Shown: piece after piece, positions 51,035-62,167 of the stretch
How the letters are laid out: the number at the start of each line of letters is the position of its first letter
How positions within the stretch are numbered: position 1 is the first letter of the stretch
From: Microbispora hainanensis
GTDB taxonomy: Bacteria > Actinomycetota > Actinomycetes > Streptosporangiales > Streptosporangiaceae
Direction of reading: 5' to 3'
Length of the DNA: 64,000 bases
Assembly: GCF_006874475.1 (NCBI RefSeq)
Contig: NZ_VIRM01000046.1
Coordinates: 1 to 64,000, forward strand
Notes under the pieces: generated by a model
The model's input: the letters and a program-made list of their open reading frames with translations, nothing else
What the model was told of the DNA's origin: nothing
The model's database searches: none
Made by a program: the position numbers and the translations under genes

Positions 51035-51702
51035 CCGCCATGATGGCGCTGGCGAGGTTCCGCCTGGCCGGATACGCCGCCTCACACCGCGCGCTGCAAC
51101 CGCTGATCGCGCTGCTGGCGCTGCTCGCGGTCCTCTACGCGGGCTCCATTCCGGCCGGTCAGGAGATCGCGGCCACCGCGGACTCGGCGGCCATGCTCGT
51201 GCCGGTGCTCGCCTGGGCCGCGCGCGGCCTGCTCGACACCGAGCCCGACGAGCAGCGCAGCGTCGCCATCTCGGCCCTGGGTCCGAAGGAACTGGCCGGC
51301 GGCCTGGTGGCGGCGTTCGCGTCGCTGCTCGTCCTGGCGGCGATCGGCGAGGGCGCGCTGCTCCTCCGCCTCGCGGGATCCCCCACCCTCACCGTGCTGC
51401 TGGCGGGCGTGTGGCTGCATCTGCTGTCCGCGACGGCGGGCCTCGCGCTCGGGGCGCTGACGAGCCGCCCGATCCTGCCCTCCCCTGCGGTGTCCACGAT
51501 CGCCCTGATCCTCGGCTATCTGTCGATGCTGGTGCTCAGCATGGCCGGGGCCCGCTGGCTCACCGTGCCGGTCATGGGCTGGATGCGGGACGCCCATCAC
51601 GGGGTGTTGCTGTCCGGGCTGCCCCTGATCACCGTGCAGTCGCTGCTGTGGCCCGCGATCGGCCTGGCGGCCTACACCTGGCTGCGCCGCACGCGCCCCT
51701 GA
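51031..51702 (+). CDS. ABC exporter membrane subunit
   Basis: 223 aa with about six hydrophobic segments, unlike well-known permease families by eye. Pairing with the overlapping ATPase gene (ATGA) defines it as the membrane half. The sequence EPDEQRSVAISALGPKELAGG in the first cytoplasmic loop may contact the ATPase. Convergent with rlmN after 28 bases. Confidence 0.75.
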   Translation: MTAMMALARFRLAGYAASHRALQPLIALLALLAVLYAGSIPAGQEIAATADSAAMLVPVLAWAARGLLDTEPDEQRSVAISALGPKELAGGLVAAFASLLVLAAIGEGALLLRLAGSPTLTVLLAGVWLHLLSATAGLALGALTSRPILPSPAVSTIALILGYLSMLVLSMAGARWLTVPVMGWMRDAHHGVLLSGLPLITVQSLLWPAIGLAAYTWLRRTRP

Positions 51703-51730
51703 GGCACCACCACGCCGGTTATCGGGCCGG

Positions 51731-52843
51731 TTATTGGGGCGCCGCGGCGAGCTGCCCGCACGCCCCGTCGATCTCCCGCCCCCGGGTGTCCCGTACGGTG
51801 ACGGCGACGCCGTGGGACTCCAGGCGGCGTACGAACGCCCGCTCGTCCTCGGGACGCGATGCGGTCCACTTCGAGCCGGGCGTGGGGTTGAGCGGGATCA
51901 GGTTGACGTGCACGAGCTTGCCCTTGAGCAGGCGGCCGAGCAGGTCGGCCCGCCACTCCTGGTCGTTGATGTCCTTGATCAGGGCATACTCGATGGACAC
52001 ACGCCGCTTGGTCTTGGCCGCGTAGCTCCAGGCCGCGTCGAGCACCTCGGCGACCTTCCACCGGGTGTTGATCGGCACGAGCGTGTCCCTGAGCTCGTCG
52101 TCCGGGGCGTGCAGGGAGACGGCGAGCGTCACCGGCAGGCCCTCGTCGGCGAGCTTGCCGATCGCGGGCACCAGGCCGACCGTCGAGACCGTGATCCCGC
52201 GCGCCGAGATGCCCAGACCCTCCGGCGCGGGGTCGACCAGGCGGCGGACGGCGCCGATCACGGCCTTGTAGTTGGCCATCGGCTCGCCCATGCCCATGAA
52301 GACCACGTTGGTCACCCGTCCAGGGCCGCCCGGGACCTCGCCCCGCGCCAGCGCCCGGGCGCCGGCGACGACCTGCTCGACGATCTCGGCGGTGGACATG
52401 TTGCGGGTGAGCCCGGCCTGCCCGGTGGCGCAGAACGGGCAGTTCATGCCACATCCGGCCTGGGAGGAGACGCACATGGTGACGCGGTCGGGATAACGCA
52501 TCAGGACCGACTCGACCAGCGAGCCGTCGAACAGCTTCCACAGCGTCTTGCGCGTCATGCCGTCGTCACAGGTGATCTCGCGTACGGAGGTCAGCAGCGG
52601 AGGCATGAGCTGCTCGACCAGCCGCTCGCGCAGCGCGCCCGGCAGGTCGGTCATCTGCTCGGGAGAGCCGGTCAGCCGGGTGAAGTAGTGGCGGGAGAGC
52701 TGGTCGGCGCGGAACGGCTTCTCCCCCAGCTCCGCCACGGCCGCCCTGCGTTCGGCCATGGTCAGGTCGGCGAGGTGGCGCTGCGGCTTGGCCCTGCGGG
52801 GCGCCACGAAGGTCAGCTGCCCGGTCTTCGGCTGCTCGCTCAC
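51731..52843 (-). CDS. rlmN: Dual-specificity RNA methyltransferase RlmN
   Basis: 370 aa radical-SAM enzyme that makes 2-methyladenosine in 23S rRNA (A2503) and some tRNAs. Iron-sulfur cysteines Cys131, Cys135 and Cys138 (CGMNCPFC), GMGEPMANY and the C-terminal catalytic Cys in GACGQLA are all present. GTG 52843 is the start. It lies downstream of cdsA on the same strand, as in many actinobacteria, but separated here by a plus-strand SUFU-domain gene. Confidence 0.93.
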   Translation of the reverse strand: MSEQPKTGQLTFVAPRRAKPQRHLADLTMAERRAAVAELGEKPFRADQLSRHYFTRLTGSPEQMTDLPGALRERLVEQLMPPLLTSVREITCDDGMTRKTLWKLFDGSLVESVLMRYPDRVTMCVSSQAGCGMNCPFCATGQAGLTRNMSTAEIVEQVVAGARALARGEVPGGPGRVTNVVFMGMGEPMANYKAVIGAVRRLVDPAPEGLGISARGITVSTVGLVPAIGKLADEGLPVTLAVSLHAPDDELRDTLVPINTRWKVAEVLDAAWSYAAKTKRRVSIEYALIKDINDQEWRADLLGRLLKGKLVHVNLIPLNPTPGSKWTASRPEDERAFVRRLESHGVAVTVRDTRGREIDGACGQLAAAPQ

Positions 52844-52947
52844 GCAAAACCCTTTCCATCATCCGCGGCCGTGGTCTTAACGACCGGCGCACGCGGCTTT
52901 ACATTCTGTCTGGCGGTCGAATCCCGGAGGCGTACGAGAGGTGAGGT

Positions 52948-53982
52948 GTGGACACCACTGTCGTGCTCACCAGCACCAACCCCTACGGGAGCCGCACACT
53001 GACGATCGAAGCCGACCGGACCTCCTCAGTAGCTTACCTTCGTGACGCGAAGGGGATCGTCCACGGAGCGGTCTGGCTGGCCAACCACGTCCCCGCGCCC
53101 ACCGAGGCCGATGCGGCCCGCGCCGAGGCAGGGCTGCCGCCGGTGATGCCCGAGGCGCACACCGCGCACCCCTCCGGCCGGCCGCCCCTGGACGCCGGGT
53201 CGCTGTCGGTGCTGTGGTTCGAGGAGGGCGACGGCGTCGCCCTGTACGAGAACGACGCACTCCTGGCGGTCATTCCGGCATGGGCCGGCCTGGAGCGCGG
53301 CCTGCCCGGGTACGCGCGGGACGCCGTCGGGGAGTCTCCGTTCGCCTGGCCGTTGGGCGAGGCGCTGGAGGGCCTGTCCCCCCGGGTGGCCAAGGCCCGC
53401 GCGTACTGGCGGTGGCGGCAGGCGGAGGGCAGCTGGGCCACCTACCAGCAGTTCGTGCTCGGGCACCTGGACAGCAGGCTCGGGGCGCCCGGCCGCTATT
53501 GGGACGTCTCCGGCGACCGGTTCCCCCTGGTGGGCGTCAGCGAGCGCCCGCCCACGTTCACCCGGGACTACAGCGTGCTGTCCACCGTCGGCATGAGCTG
53601 CCAGCGGATGCCCGCCGCGGAGATGTACGACACGGCGTGCCGGGTGGAACTCGCGCTGGCGACCAGGCAGGATCCGAGGGCCGCCGCGCGGCTGTTCGCC
53701 TGGCTGGGGCAGTATCCGTGGCGGTCGGTCACCTGGCTGGGGCATGGGCACACGGCCCGCTGGTTCCAGGACCCGGCCACGTTTCCGCTGGACGGCGGGC
53801 ACCAGGGGGTGCTCATGCTGATGGACCCGCCCGGGCTACCGGACATGTCGGGATTCATGTTCGGCGGCGACGCCGTACGGTGGCTGTGGCTGCTTCCGCT
53901 CACCGAGCCGGAGCTCCGCCTCGTGGCCGATCACGGCCATCAGGTGATCCGCGAGCGGCTGGCGCTGACGAGCCGGATCTGA
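52948..53982 (+). CDS. Suppressor-of-fused-domain-like protein
   Basis: 344 aa. The C-terminal half (about 190-344) has the pattern of the bacterial SUFU domain: TRDYSVLSTVGMSCQRMP (about 208-225), then a long helix AACRVELALATRQD by position, and LLPLTEPELRLVADHG near the end. The N-terminal half (about 1-160) is an extra domain I do not recognise. Function is unknown; bacterial SUFU proteins often occur with polymorphic toxins as immunity proteins, but no toxin gene is visible. GTG 52948 follows GAGAGGTGAG. Confidence 0.7.
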   Translation: MDTTVVLTSTNPYGSRTLTIEADRTSSVAYLRDAKGIVHGAVWLANHVPAPTEADAARAEAGLPPVMPEAHTAHPSGRPPLDAGSLSVLWFEEGDGVALYENDALLAVIPAWAGLERGLPGYARDAVGESPFAWPLGEALEGLSPRVAKARAYWRWRQAEGSWATYQQFVLGHLDSRLGAPGRYWDVSGDRFPLVGVSERPPTFTRDYSVLSTVGMSCQRMPAAEMYDTACRVELALATRQDPRAAARLFAWLGQYPWRSVTWLGHGHTARWFQDPATFPLDGGHQGVLMLMDPPGLPDMSGFMFGGDAVRWLWLLPLTEPELRLVADHGHQVIRERLALTSRI

Positions 53983-54045
53983 CGCGTCCGCACGCCCTCC
54001 CCGGGCCCTCCTGGCGGCAGGCCGGGTTGTGAGCGAACTCGGCTG

Positions 54046-55158
54046 TCAGGCGACCGGGACCAGGAGCGTGAGCAGCAGCCACACGGGGACGAGCGTGAAC
54101 AGCAGCGAGTCGAGGCGGTCCATGGCCCCGCCGTGCCCGGGCAGCAGCGTGCCCATGTCTTTGATGCCGATGTCCCGCTTGATCACCGACTCGACCAGAT
54201 CGCCGAGCGTCGCGCACACGACTCCCGCCAGGCCGACGACGGCGCCTTCCCAATACTCGCCCTGCAGCAGGAAGTGGACCAGTAACGCGCCGCCCACGAC
54301 GCAGGCGAGGGTGGACCCGGCGAAGCCCTCCCAGGTCTTCTTGGGGCTGATGAGCGGCGACATCCGGTGCTTGCCGAAGAAGATCCCGGCGAAGTATCCG
54401 CCGATGTCGCTGCACACGGTGACCGCGACGAAGACGATCACGCGATCCGGCCCGTCATCGGGGGCCAGCAGCAACGGCACGAACCCCGCGAGCAGCGCCG
54501 GGTAGACCGCGACGAACATCGCGGCGGTCGCGTCCCTGACGAAGCCTTCCGCGCCCTGGAACATGCGCCAGGCCAGCAGCACCATCACGGTCACGCCGAA
54601 CGCGCCGACCAGGAACGACGTGCCGCCCCAGAACGGCCCGATCGTCATGGCCGCCATGCCGGCCAGCAGGGGCGGCAGCGGCACCCGGATGCCGAACTCC
54701 CCCAACGCCTTGACGAGCTCGTGGATGCCGACGCCGACGGCCAGCAGGACCACGACGAGGAAGGCGGCCTTTGCGGTGTAGAGCGAGACGATGACCGCCG
54801 CGCCGAGCGCGACGCCGACCCCCACCGCCGCCGGGAGATTGCGGCCCGTGCGGCCCGAGGACTTCTTGGCGGGATCGCCGGACGCGCCGGCGCCCGGGGG
54901 GTCCGCGAGGCCGTTCGGCGCAGCGGCCCGGCCGGCCCCGGCAGTGGAATCGGCGGAACCGGTGCCGGCTTCGGCCATGCCGCTCTGACCGGCGTCACGG
55001 CTCGCGCCGGCACGGCCGAGGCCGTTCGGCCCGGACGCCTGACCGGCGCCGGTGCCACCACTCGCCTCGGGGCCGTGTCCGGCATCGGAAGAGCCCGCCG
55101 GGCCTCCCACCGGGTTATCCGCCGGATTCCGGTCGCCGGCGGCAGCGGTTCCGTCCAC
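54046..55158 (-). CDS. cdsA: Phosphatidate cytidylyltransferase CdsA
   Basis: 370 aa membrane enzyme that makes CDP-diacylglycerol from phosphatidate and CTP, the branch point of phospholipid synthesis. The family signature SVIKRDIGIKDMGTLLPGHG followed by GAMDRLDS (about 321-348) is intact, and about eight membrane helices precede it. Unusual feature: about 100 N-terminal residues of Gly/Ala/Ser/Pro low-complexity sequence before the first helix. Downstream of frr, as in other bacteria. Confidence 0.92.
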   Translation of the reverse strand: MDGTAAAGDRNPADNPVGGPAGSSDAGHGPEASGGTGAGQASGPNGLGRAGASRDAGQSGMAEAGTGSADSTAGAGRAAAPNGLADPPGAGASGDPAKKSSGRTGRNLPAAVGVGVALGAAVIVSLYTAKAAFLVVVLLAVGVGIHELVKALGEFGIRVPLPPLLAGMAAMTIGPFWGGTSFLVGAFGVTVMVLLAWRMFQGAEGFVRDATAAMFVAVYPALLAGFVPLLLAPDDGPDRVIVFVAVTVCSDIGGYFAGIFFGKHRMSPLISPKKTWEGFAGSTLACVVGGALLVHFLLQGEYWEGAVVGLAGVVCATLGDLVESVIKRDIGIKDMGTLLPGHGGAMDRLDSLLFTLVPVWLLLTLLVPVA

Positions 55159-55180
55159 AGCGTCCCACTCTCTATATGCG

Positions 55181-55230
55181 CGTGATCCTTGCGCCGCCCC
55201 GCTTGTCGCGAATGCGGCACAAGGATCACG
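55181..55230 (-). terminator. Long stem-loop between frr and cdsA
   Basis: CGTGATCCTTG (55181-55191) / CAAGGATCACG (55220-55230), perfect 11-bp stem with a 28-base loop that could fold further. It could lower read-through from frr into cdsA or regulate cdsA. No T-tract. Confidence 0.45.
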
Positions 55231-55265
55231 GTCGTGCCGTACGGCCCGCTTTCCGAGCCGCGACG

Positions 55266-55823
55266 TCAGACCTCGAGCAGCTCGGCTTCCTTGTGCTTCA
55301 GCAGCTCGTCGATCTTCGCGACGTGCTTCTGGGTGAGGTCGTCGAGCTCCTTGACCGCACGATGGACCTCGTCCTCGCCGGCCTCGCCGTCCTTGACGAG
55401 CTTGTCGAGGATCTCCTTGGCGTGCCGGCGGATGTTCCGGACGGACACCCGGCCGTGCTCCGCCTTGTTGCGGGCGACCTTGATGTACTCCTTGCGGCGC
55501 TCCTCCGACAGCTCGGGGAACACCACGCGGATCACGATGCCGTCGTTGCTCGGGTTGACGCCGAGGTCACTGTCGCGGATGGCCCTCTCGACCGCGTTCA
55601 GCGAGCCCTTGTCGTACGGCTGCACGAGCACCATGCGCGCCTCGGGGACGTGGAACGACGCGAGCTGCTGGATCGGCGTCTGCGATCCGTAGTAGTCAAC
55701 ACTGATCTTGTTGAACATCGAGGGCGTCACACGGCCGGTGCGGATGCTCGCGAAGTCGTCCTTGGCGACCGTCACCGCCTTGTCCATCTTCTCCTCGGCC
55801 TCGAGGAGGGTTTCGTCGATCAC
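55266..55823 (-). CDS. frr: Ribosome recycling factor
   Basis: 185 aa, the standard length. Releases 70S ribosomes after termination together with EF-G. The hallmark is [25 protein letters not shown] (about 21-45), continuing with [17 protein letters not shown] and the C-terminal helix-rich end. GTG 55823 is 9 bases after pyrH. Order tsf-pyrH-frr-cdsA is conserved widely. Confidence 0.97.
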   Translation of the reverse strand: MIDETLLEAEEKMDKAVTVAKDDFASIRTGRVTPSMFNKISVDYYGSQTPIQQLASFHVPEARMVLVQPYDKGSLNAVERAIRDSDLGVNPSNDGIVIRVVFPELSEERRKEYIKVARNKAEHGRVSVRNIRRHAKEILDKLVKDGEAGEDEVHRAVKELDDLTQKHVAKIDELLKHKEAELLEV

Positions 55824-55832
55824 TGCGGCTCC

Positions 55833-57490
<1,658 letters not shown>

Positions 57491-57623
57491 TGTCCAATTT
57501 CCTCTTCGGGACCCGGATGCGAATCGTCTGGGGGGTGGGCGCCCGTGCCGAGCGCCCACCCGGTGAAGCCCTCAGCGCGGCGGGCGTCGCCCTGCCGCAC
57601 CGGAACCAGGTCGCTGCCTGGGC

Positions 57624-57671
57624 GATTCCCGCCGTCGCGGCCGGCCTGAGGCGCCGCGACCGGCGGGAATC
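57624..57671 (-). terminator. Strong stem-loop between rpsB and tsf
   Basis: An 18-nt arm (57624-57641) pairs fully with 57653-57671 apart from one bulged base, leaving an 11-base loop. It lies 12 bases past the rpsB stop. It could be an attenuator that sets the S2:EF-Ts ratio. No T-run follows. Confidence 0.6.
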
Positions 57672-57683
57672 CGTGGCCGTACG

Positions 57684-58601
57684 TCAGGCCTGCTCGCCCT
57701 GCTCGCCCTGCGCGGGCTGCTCGGCGGCCGGAGCCTCGGCGGTCTCGGCGGTCTCGGCGGCCGGAGCCTCGGCGGTCTCGGCGGTCTCGGCGGCCGGAGC
57801 CTCGGCGGCCGGAGCGGCCTCGCCGCCCTCGAGGAGCTCGCGCTCCCACTCGGCCAGCGGCTCGGCGGCTGCGACGCCCGCCGGCTTCTCGTCACCGCGG
57901 CCGGCGCCCGCACGGGTCATGAGACCGTCGGCGACCGCGTCGGCGATCACGCGCGTGAGGAGGCTGACGGCGCGGATGGCGTCGTCGTTGCCCGGGATCG
58001 GGTAGTCGACCTCGTCCGGGTCGCAGTTGGTGTCGAGGATCGCGACGACCGGGATGCCGAGCTTCTTGGCCTCGTTGATCGCGATGTGCTCCTTCTTGGT
58101 GTCCACGACCCAGACCGCGCTCGGGACGCGGGCCATGTCACGGATACCGCCGAGGGTGCGCTCCAGCTTCTCCTTCTCGCGGCGGCGCATCAGGAGCTCC
58201 TTCTTGGTGAGCCCGGAGCCGGCCACGTTGTCGAAGTCGAGCTCCTCGAGCTCCTTCAGCCGCTGAAGCCTCTTGTGCACGGTGGAGAAGTTGGTGAGCA
58301 TGCCGCCCAGCCAGCGCTGGTTCACGTAGGGCATGCCGACGCGCGACGCCTGCTCGACGATCGACTCCTGCGCCTGCTTCTTCGTGCCGATGAACATGAT
58401 GGTGCCGCCGTGCGCGACGGTCTCCTTCACGAAGTCGTAGGCACGGTCGATGAACGACAGCGACTTCTGCAGGTCGATGATGTAAATGCCGTTGCGCTCG
58501 GTGAAGATGAAGCGCTTCATCTTCGGGTTCCACCGACGGGTCTGGTGGCCGAAGTGGACGCCGCTCTCCAGCAGCTGCCGCATGGTGACGACAGGGGCCA
58601 T
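57684..58601 (-). CDS. rpsB: 30S ribosomal protein S2
   Basis: 305 aa. Core S2 (about 1-240) with [24 protein letters not shown] by position 6-29, [10 protein letters not shown] and the family block [31 protein letters not shown]. The last 35 residues are an Ala/Glu/Thr/Pro tail of [11 protein letters not shown] repeats, an extension seen in length-variable form in actinobacterial S2. ATG 58601 has GGAGG nine bases upstream. Confidence 0.96.
   Translation of the reverse strand: MAPVVTMRQLLESGVHFGHQTRRWNPKMKRFIFTERNGIYIIDLQKSLSFIDRAYDFVKETVAHGGTIMFIGTKKQAQESIVEQASRVGMPYVNQRWLGGMLTNFSTVHKRLQRLKELEELDFDNVAGSGLTKKELLMRRREKEKLERTLGGIRDMARVPSAVWVVDTKKEHIAINEAKKLGIPVVAILDTNCDPDEVDYPIPGNDDAIRAVSLLTRVIADAVADGLMTRAGAGRGDEKPAGVAAAEPLAEWERELLEGGEAAPAAEAPAAETAETAEAPAAETAETAEAPAAEQPAQGEQGEQA
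57728..57793 (-). repeat. 33-bp tandem repeats in the rpsB 3' end
   Basis: Two identical 33-bp units (57728-57760, 57761-57793) plus a partial third to about 57808 encode the Ala/Glu/Thr tail of S2 in frame. Confidence 0.85.
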
Positions 58602-59025
58602 GGTGATGGTCCTCCATGGTCGTGTGCCCTTGGGCACGGTCTCGGTTGGTCACGCGGGCGTCTTGCCCGCGCCCTGACGCCCCGGGCCGCTTTCACCGGA
58701 CGCGGTCCGGACCGAGAAGGCGGCTCGTGAGTGGGCGTGCGAATTCGGCCCGCCTAGCAGGCCGTCGAACAGTCTACCCGGATCCGCCCCTTCAGTTGAC
58801 CCTTGCCGGATCGGCACGCGTCACACCTCCTTCGGCCCCACCGGCCCACCTTCGAGAACCGGCGCCCAGCCGCCGCATCGCCCGCCCACCGCATCGCATC
58901 GCCCTGCCTGGCACCTGCCGGGCCCCGGCTGTCGTGGTGCCTGCGAGACCTCGCGGGAGAGCGGCGGGAGCCGGCGGATGACAGTCCGCAGGGCCCAGGG
59001 GCGGGTGAGGACGCAGGGTCGGCGG
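58602..59025. other. rpsB leader and promoter region
   Basis: 424 bases with no supported gene. Upstream of rpsB on the minus strand are a TAGACT -10 candidate (58771-58776) with weak -35 match 17-18 bp further, and two hairpins in the inferred leader: GTGCCC-TT-GGGCAC (58624-58637) and GCGGGC-N5-GCCCGC (58654-58670). These could form a ribosomal-protein leader. Confidence 0.5.
58771..58799 (-). promoter_or_regulatory. Promoter candidate for rpsB
   Basis: Minus-strand TAGACT (58776-58771) with TCAACT 17 bp upstream (58799-58794). The -10 fits the actinobacterial TANNNT pattern; the -35 is poor. Implies a leader of about 160 nt. Confidence 0.4.
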
Positions 59026-60558
59026 TCAGGAGGACGGGGCCCACGCCGCGGCGTGCTCCCCCTGCCGGGGCGGCGGGCTCGTCCAGTGCGGCCGCGTCCC
59101 GTCGATCGCGCCGGGCGGGGTGACATAGGTGAGCGTGCCGAAGGGGCTGTCCATCGTCGCCAGCAGATCATCCACCCGCGGCTGCCGCACCCCCGCCCCG
59201 TCGATTCCGGCCCCGTCGACCCTGCCGAGCTCGTCAAGCCATGCGGCGGTCCTCGCCAACGACACCTCGACATGCCAGGAGCCGCCCTCGGCCGCCCGCC
59301 GCAGCAGCGCCGCGACCGCGCCGAACGCGGCCAGGTAGCCGGTGCCGTGATCGAGAGCCTGCGCGGGCAGCGGACTCGGCCGCAGGCCGTCGCCGTTCTC
59401 GTGGGCGATTCCGGATGCCATCTGGACGAGGCTGTCGAAGCCTCTCCTCGACGCCTACGGCCCGCGCGAGCCGTACGCCGAGATGTCGACGCTGACGATG
59501 CCGGGCCTCAGGGCGGCGAGATCGTCCGGCCCGAAACCTCTGGCCCGCAGAGCCCCGGGCCGGTATGCCTGAATGACCACGTCGGCCTGGCGGACCAACT
59601 CCCTCAGCCTGTCCGCCTCCGAACGCAGGTCGATGTGGCACGACCGCTTGCCGAACGCCGTCTCCACCACGAGCCCCGGCACCTCGGGCAGGTGCGCGGC
59701 GCCCACCCGCAGCACGTCCGCGCCGTACGCCGCGAGCGCCCGCGCGGCCACCGGCCCCGCGATCACGCGGGTCAGGTCGAGCACCCGCACGCCACCGAGC
59801 GGCCGCTTCATCCCCGCCGGGAGGTTGCTGCCGAGGTCGCCGGCCACATGGCGGGCCCGCGCGCGGCCGCCCCCTCTGCCGGTCTCGCCGCCGTCGGCCC
59901 CGCTCGCCTGACCGTCCCAGCCGGAGGCGCCATCGGCCCGGCCGTCCCGGCCGGACAGCCGAAAGACGCCGACAAGGGGAAGGCCGGCCAGCGCCCGCGC
60001 CTGGGGGTGCGCGAGCCATTCGGCCCTGCTCCGCATCGCCGCCGCGCAGCCGCCCTGGCGAATCACCGCGTCCTCGATCTCCACCGCCGTACGAGCGGCG
60101 CACGCCCTGGCGACGTCCTCCTCACCCGAGCCGGATGGCAGTCCGAGCGCGCGCAGGGCGGCGTCACGGTGATGGTCGAAGTTGCAGTGGAGCCGGACCC
60201 AGCCGTCCGCGGTGCGGTAGTCCCCCGACAACGCGGCCCAGGTGTCCATGGCCTTCCCGTCCGTGCGGAAATGCCTCTCGCTCTGGAAGGCCACGGCGGC
60301 GTGCCGGACATCGATCGTCACGTCCGGATCGCCGTAGGCACCGCGAGCCGGTTGCCGCCCGCCGGACCCTTCCTCGTCGCTCTCCCCGCTGCGGCCGGCG
60401 TACGCCGCGACGGCGGCGGCAAGGGCGCCGGCCGATGCCGCGGCCATCGTGCCGATGGGGAAGACGGACGGCAGGACGGGGTCCTCACCGATGACCCGGA
60501 CCTCGGGCAGGGCGACTCCCACGCCCGCCCCCAGCTCCCTGATCAGCTTCGCGGTCAC
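59026..60558 (-). pseudogene. CoA-transferase family III (CaiB/BaiF) gene with one in-frame TAG
   Basis: The reading frame from GTG 60558 runs through a CaiB/BaiF-type protein of about 510 codons and is interrupted only by TAG at 59457-59455. Sequence before it ends ISAYGSRGP and after it continues, in the same frame, ASRRGFDSLVQMASGIAHENGDG. Family members read GPW...GFDSLVQ here, so TGG (Trp) to TAG is the simplest cause. Architecture is the permuted actinobacterial type: a C-terminal-like half first (WAALSGDYRTADGWVRLHCNFDHH), then the N-terminal signature VRVLDLTRVIAGP. GTG 60558 has GAGGAG six bases upstream. Either a recent pseudogene, a readthrough case, or a sequencing error. Enzymes of this family move CoA between carboxylic acids. 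Confidence 0.8.
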
Positions 60559-60892
60559 TGCCGACTCCTCACGCGATGCCACTGCGATGCCCTCCGCCCA
60601 TGCCCTCCGCCCATGCTCTGTGGCGATGCCCGGCCGCGTGCTCCACCACGGCAGCGCCGCCTCCCGGTAACCGGGGCAAGTATCCATACCGGTCGCTGTC
60701 CGCCCATGGCCGCCCTCTCGCTTCCACTTCCGGCCCCGGTTCTGGACGGCAAGAGCCTTGTCGCAGCCGTACGAACGAGTCTCGCCGCCCAGGCCCGCGC
60801 CACCCTGGCGATGCCGTCGTCGGGGCGGCACAGGCGATGGCATGCCGCCGAGAGCCCCGGCCGGGCGCGCCGCGATGACGCGTGCTGCCCGT
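60559..60892. other. Gap between dprA and the CoA-transferase gene
   Basis: 334 bases. Open frames exist but have no recognisable product. A 13-bp direct repeat (GCCCTCCGCCCAT) occurs twice at about 60589-60614. In many actinobacteria this position holds genes such as whiG, xerC or an M23 peptidase; none is visible. Confidence 0.5.
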
Positions 60893-62167
60893 TCATCCGC
60901 GCGCGGCACGTCGCAGCCGCCACCCACGATCCACGTTCTCGACGAATCCCGCGGCGGCCAGGGCGCCGAGGCAGGCGAGTGCCGTCCCGATGTCCACACC
61001 GGCGGCCACCGCGATAGCGGCGGGGCCTGTGGCGCCGCGCGCGGGGATCGCTTCGAGCACACGTCTGGTCTCCTCGTTCAGCCCGTCGCGCGGCCGGACC
61101 GGCCCGCGTTGCTCCGGTGCGAGATCGTCGCCGATGGAGCCCACCAGCTCGATGATCTCCTCGGGCGAGGTGACGCAGACGGCCTTGCCCTGGCGGATCA
61201 GGACGTGGCAGCCCGTGGAGACGTCCGCGGTGATCGGACCGGGCACGGCCATCAGATGCCGGTTCAGGCCCCAGGCGTGCGTGGCCGTGTTGAGCGCACC
61301 GCTGCGCACGGCCGCCTGCACGACGACGGTCCCCCGGGACAGGGCGGCGATGACCCGGTTGCGGATGAGGAACCGCAGCCGGGTGGGGTGCGCGCCCGGC
61401 GACCACTCGCTGATCACCGCCCCCTGGCGGCGCACGGCATGGAACAGGTCCTCGTGAGCGCTGGGGTAACACACGTCCGTCCCGCAGGCGAGCACGACGA
61501 CCGTCGGCGTTCCGGACGCCAGAGCGCCCCTGTGGGCGGCACCGTCGATGCCGTAGGCGCCACCGCTGATCACCGTCCATCCGCGTCCGCCGAGACTCAT
61601 GGCGAACTCCGCCGCCACGGTCGCGCCGTACGCCGTCGCGGCCCTGGCCCCGACGACGGAGACCGAGCGCAGGCAGGAGAAGCGCAGGTTCGCCTGTCCG
61701 TCCACCCACAGCCCGAACGGCCGTGCGTCCCCGAGATCGTCGAGCTGGGTGGGCCATTCGACGTCGCCCGGCACTACGAGCCGGGCTCCTCCCCGCATGC
61801 CTTGCGCCAGGTCGCCCGCGGGGTCTGTGTAGCGGGCCGCCCAGGCGGCCGCGTGCCGGCCGAGATCGAGGTGGCGCCGGGACGCCTCGGCGCGGTCCTT
61901 CTCGTCACGGGCGAAGTCAGGGTCGAGCACGCCGCGTCTCGCCTGCTCCATGGCGCCGACGGGGCCATAGCGGGCGATCAGCCGGCTCATCACCGCGTCG
62001 CCTGCCTCGGCCATCCGCATGATCGCCACGCGGGCCAGCCGCTCCGCCCTTCCCTGACCTGCTGCACCACCGGCGTCCCCGGCCGGGCTGGCGGAGGCGC
62101 CCGCTGCCTGCGCGGTGGTCTCCCGGGCCGGCGCGTCGCCGGCGGTGGAGAATTCGGTCGTTTCCAT
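60893..62167 (-). CDS. dprA: DNA-processing protein DprA
   Basis: 424 aa. Rossmann-like DNA-binding core: SVVGARAATAYG, ISGGAYGIDGAAHRGAL, VLACGTDVCYP, RFLIRNRVIAALS, SGALNTATHAWGLNRHLMAVPG, plus a C-terminal winged-helix-like region (about 360-424). In competent bacteria it loads RecA on incoming single-stranded DNA; in actinomycetes the role is less clear. ATG 62167 has GGGAG seven bases upstream and overlaps the comM stop by one base. The first 45 residues are an Ala/Gly-rich extension. Confidence 0.92.
   Translation of the reverse strand: METTEFSTAGDAPARETTAQAAGASASPAGDAGGAAGQGRAERLARVAIMRMAEAGDAVMSRLIARYGPVGAMEQARRGVLDPDFARDEKDRAEASRRHLDLGRHAAAWAARYTDPAGDLAQGMRGGARLVVPGDVEWPTQLDDLGDARPFGLWVDGQANLRFSCLRSVSVVGARAATAYGATVAAEFAMSLGGRGWTVISGGAYGIDGAAHRGALASGTPTVVVLACGTDVCYPSAHEDLFHAVRRQGAVISEWSPGAHPTRLRFLIRNRVIAALSRGTVVVQAAVRSGALNTATHAWGLNRHLMAVPGPITADVSTGCHVLIRQGKAVCVTSPEEIIELVGSIGDDLAPEQRGPVRPRDGLNEETRRVLEAIPARGATGPAAIAVAAGVDIGTALACLGALAAAGFVENVDRGWRLRRAARG

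Noticed and set aside
60598-61060. Extension of the CoA-transferase frame upstream of GTG 60558
   Set aside because: The extra residues have no family similarity, lack a ribosome binding site and run into dprA; the GAGGAG before 60558 decides the start.
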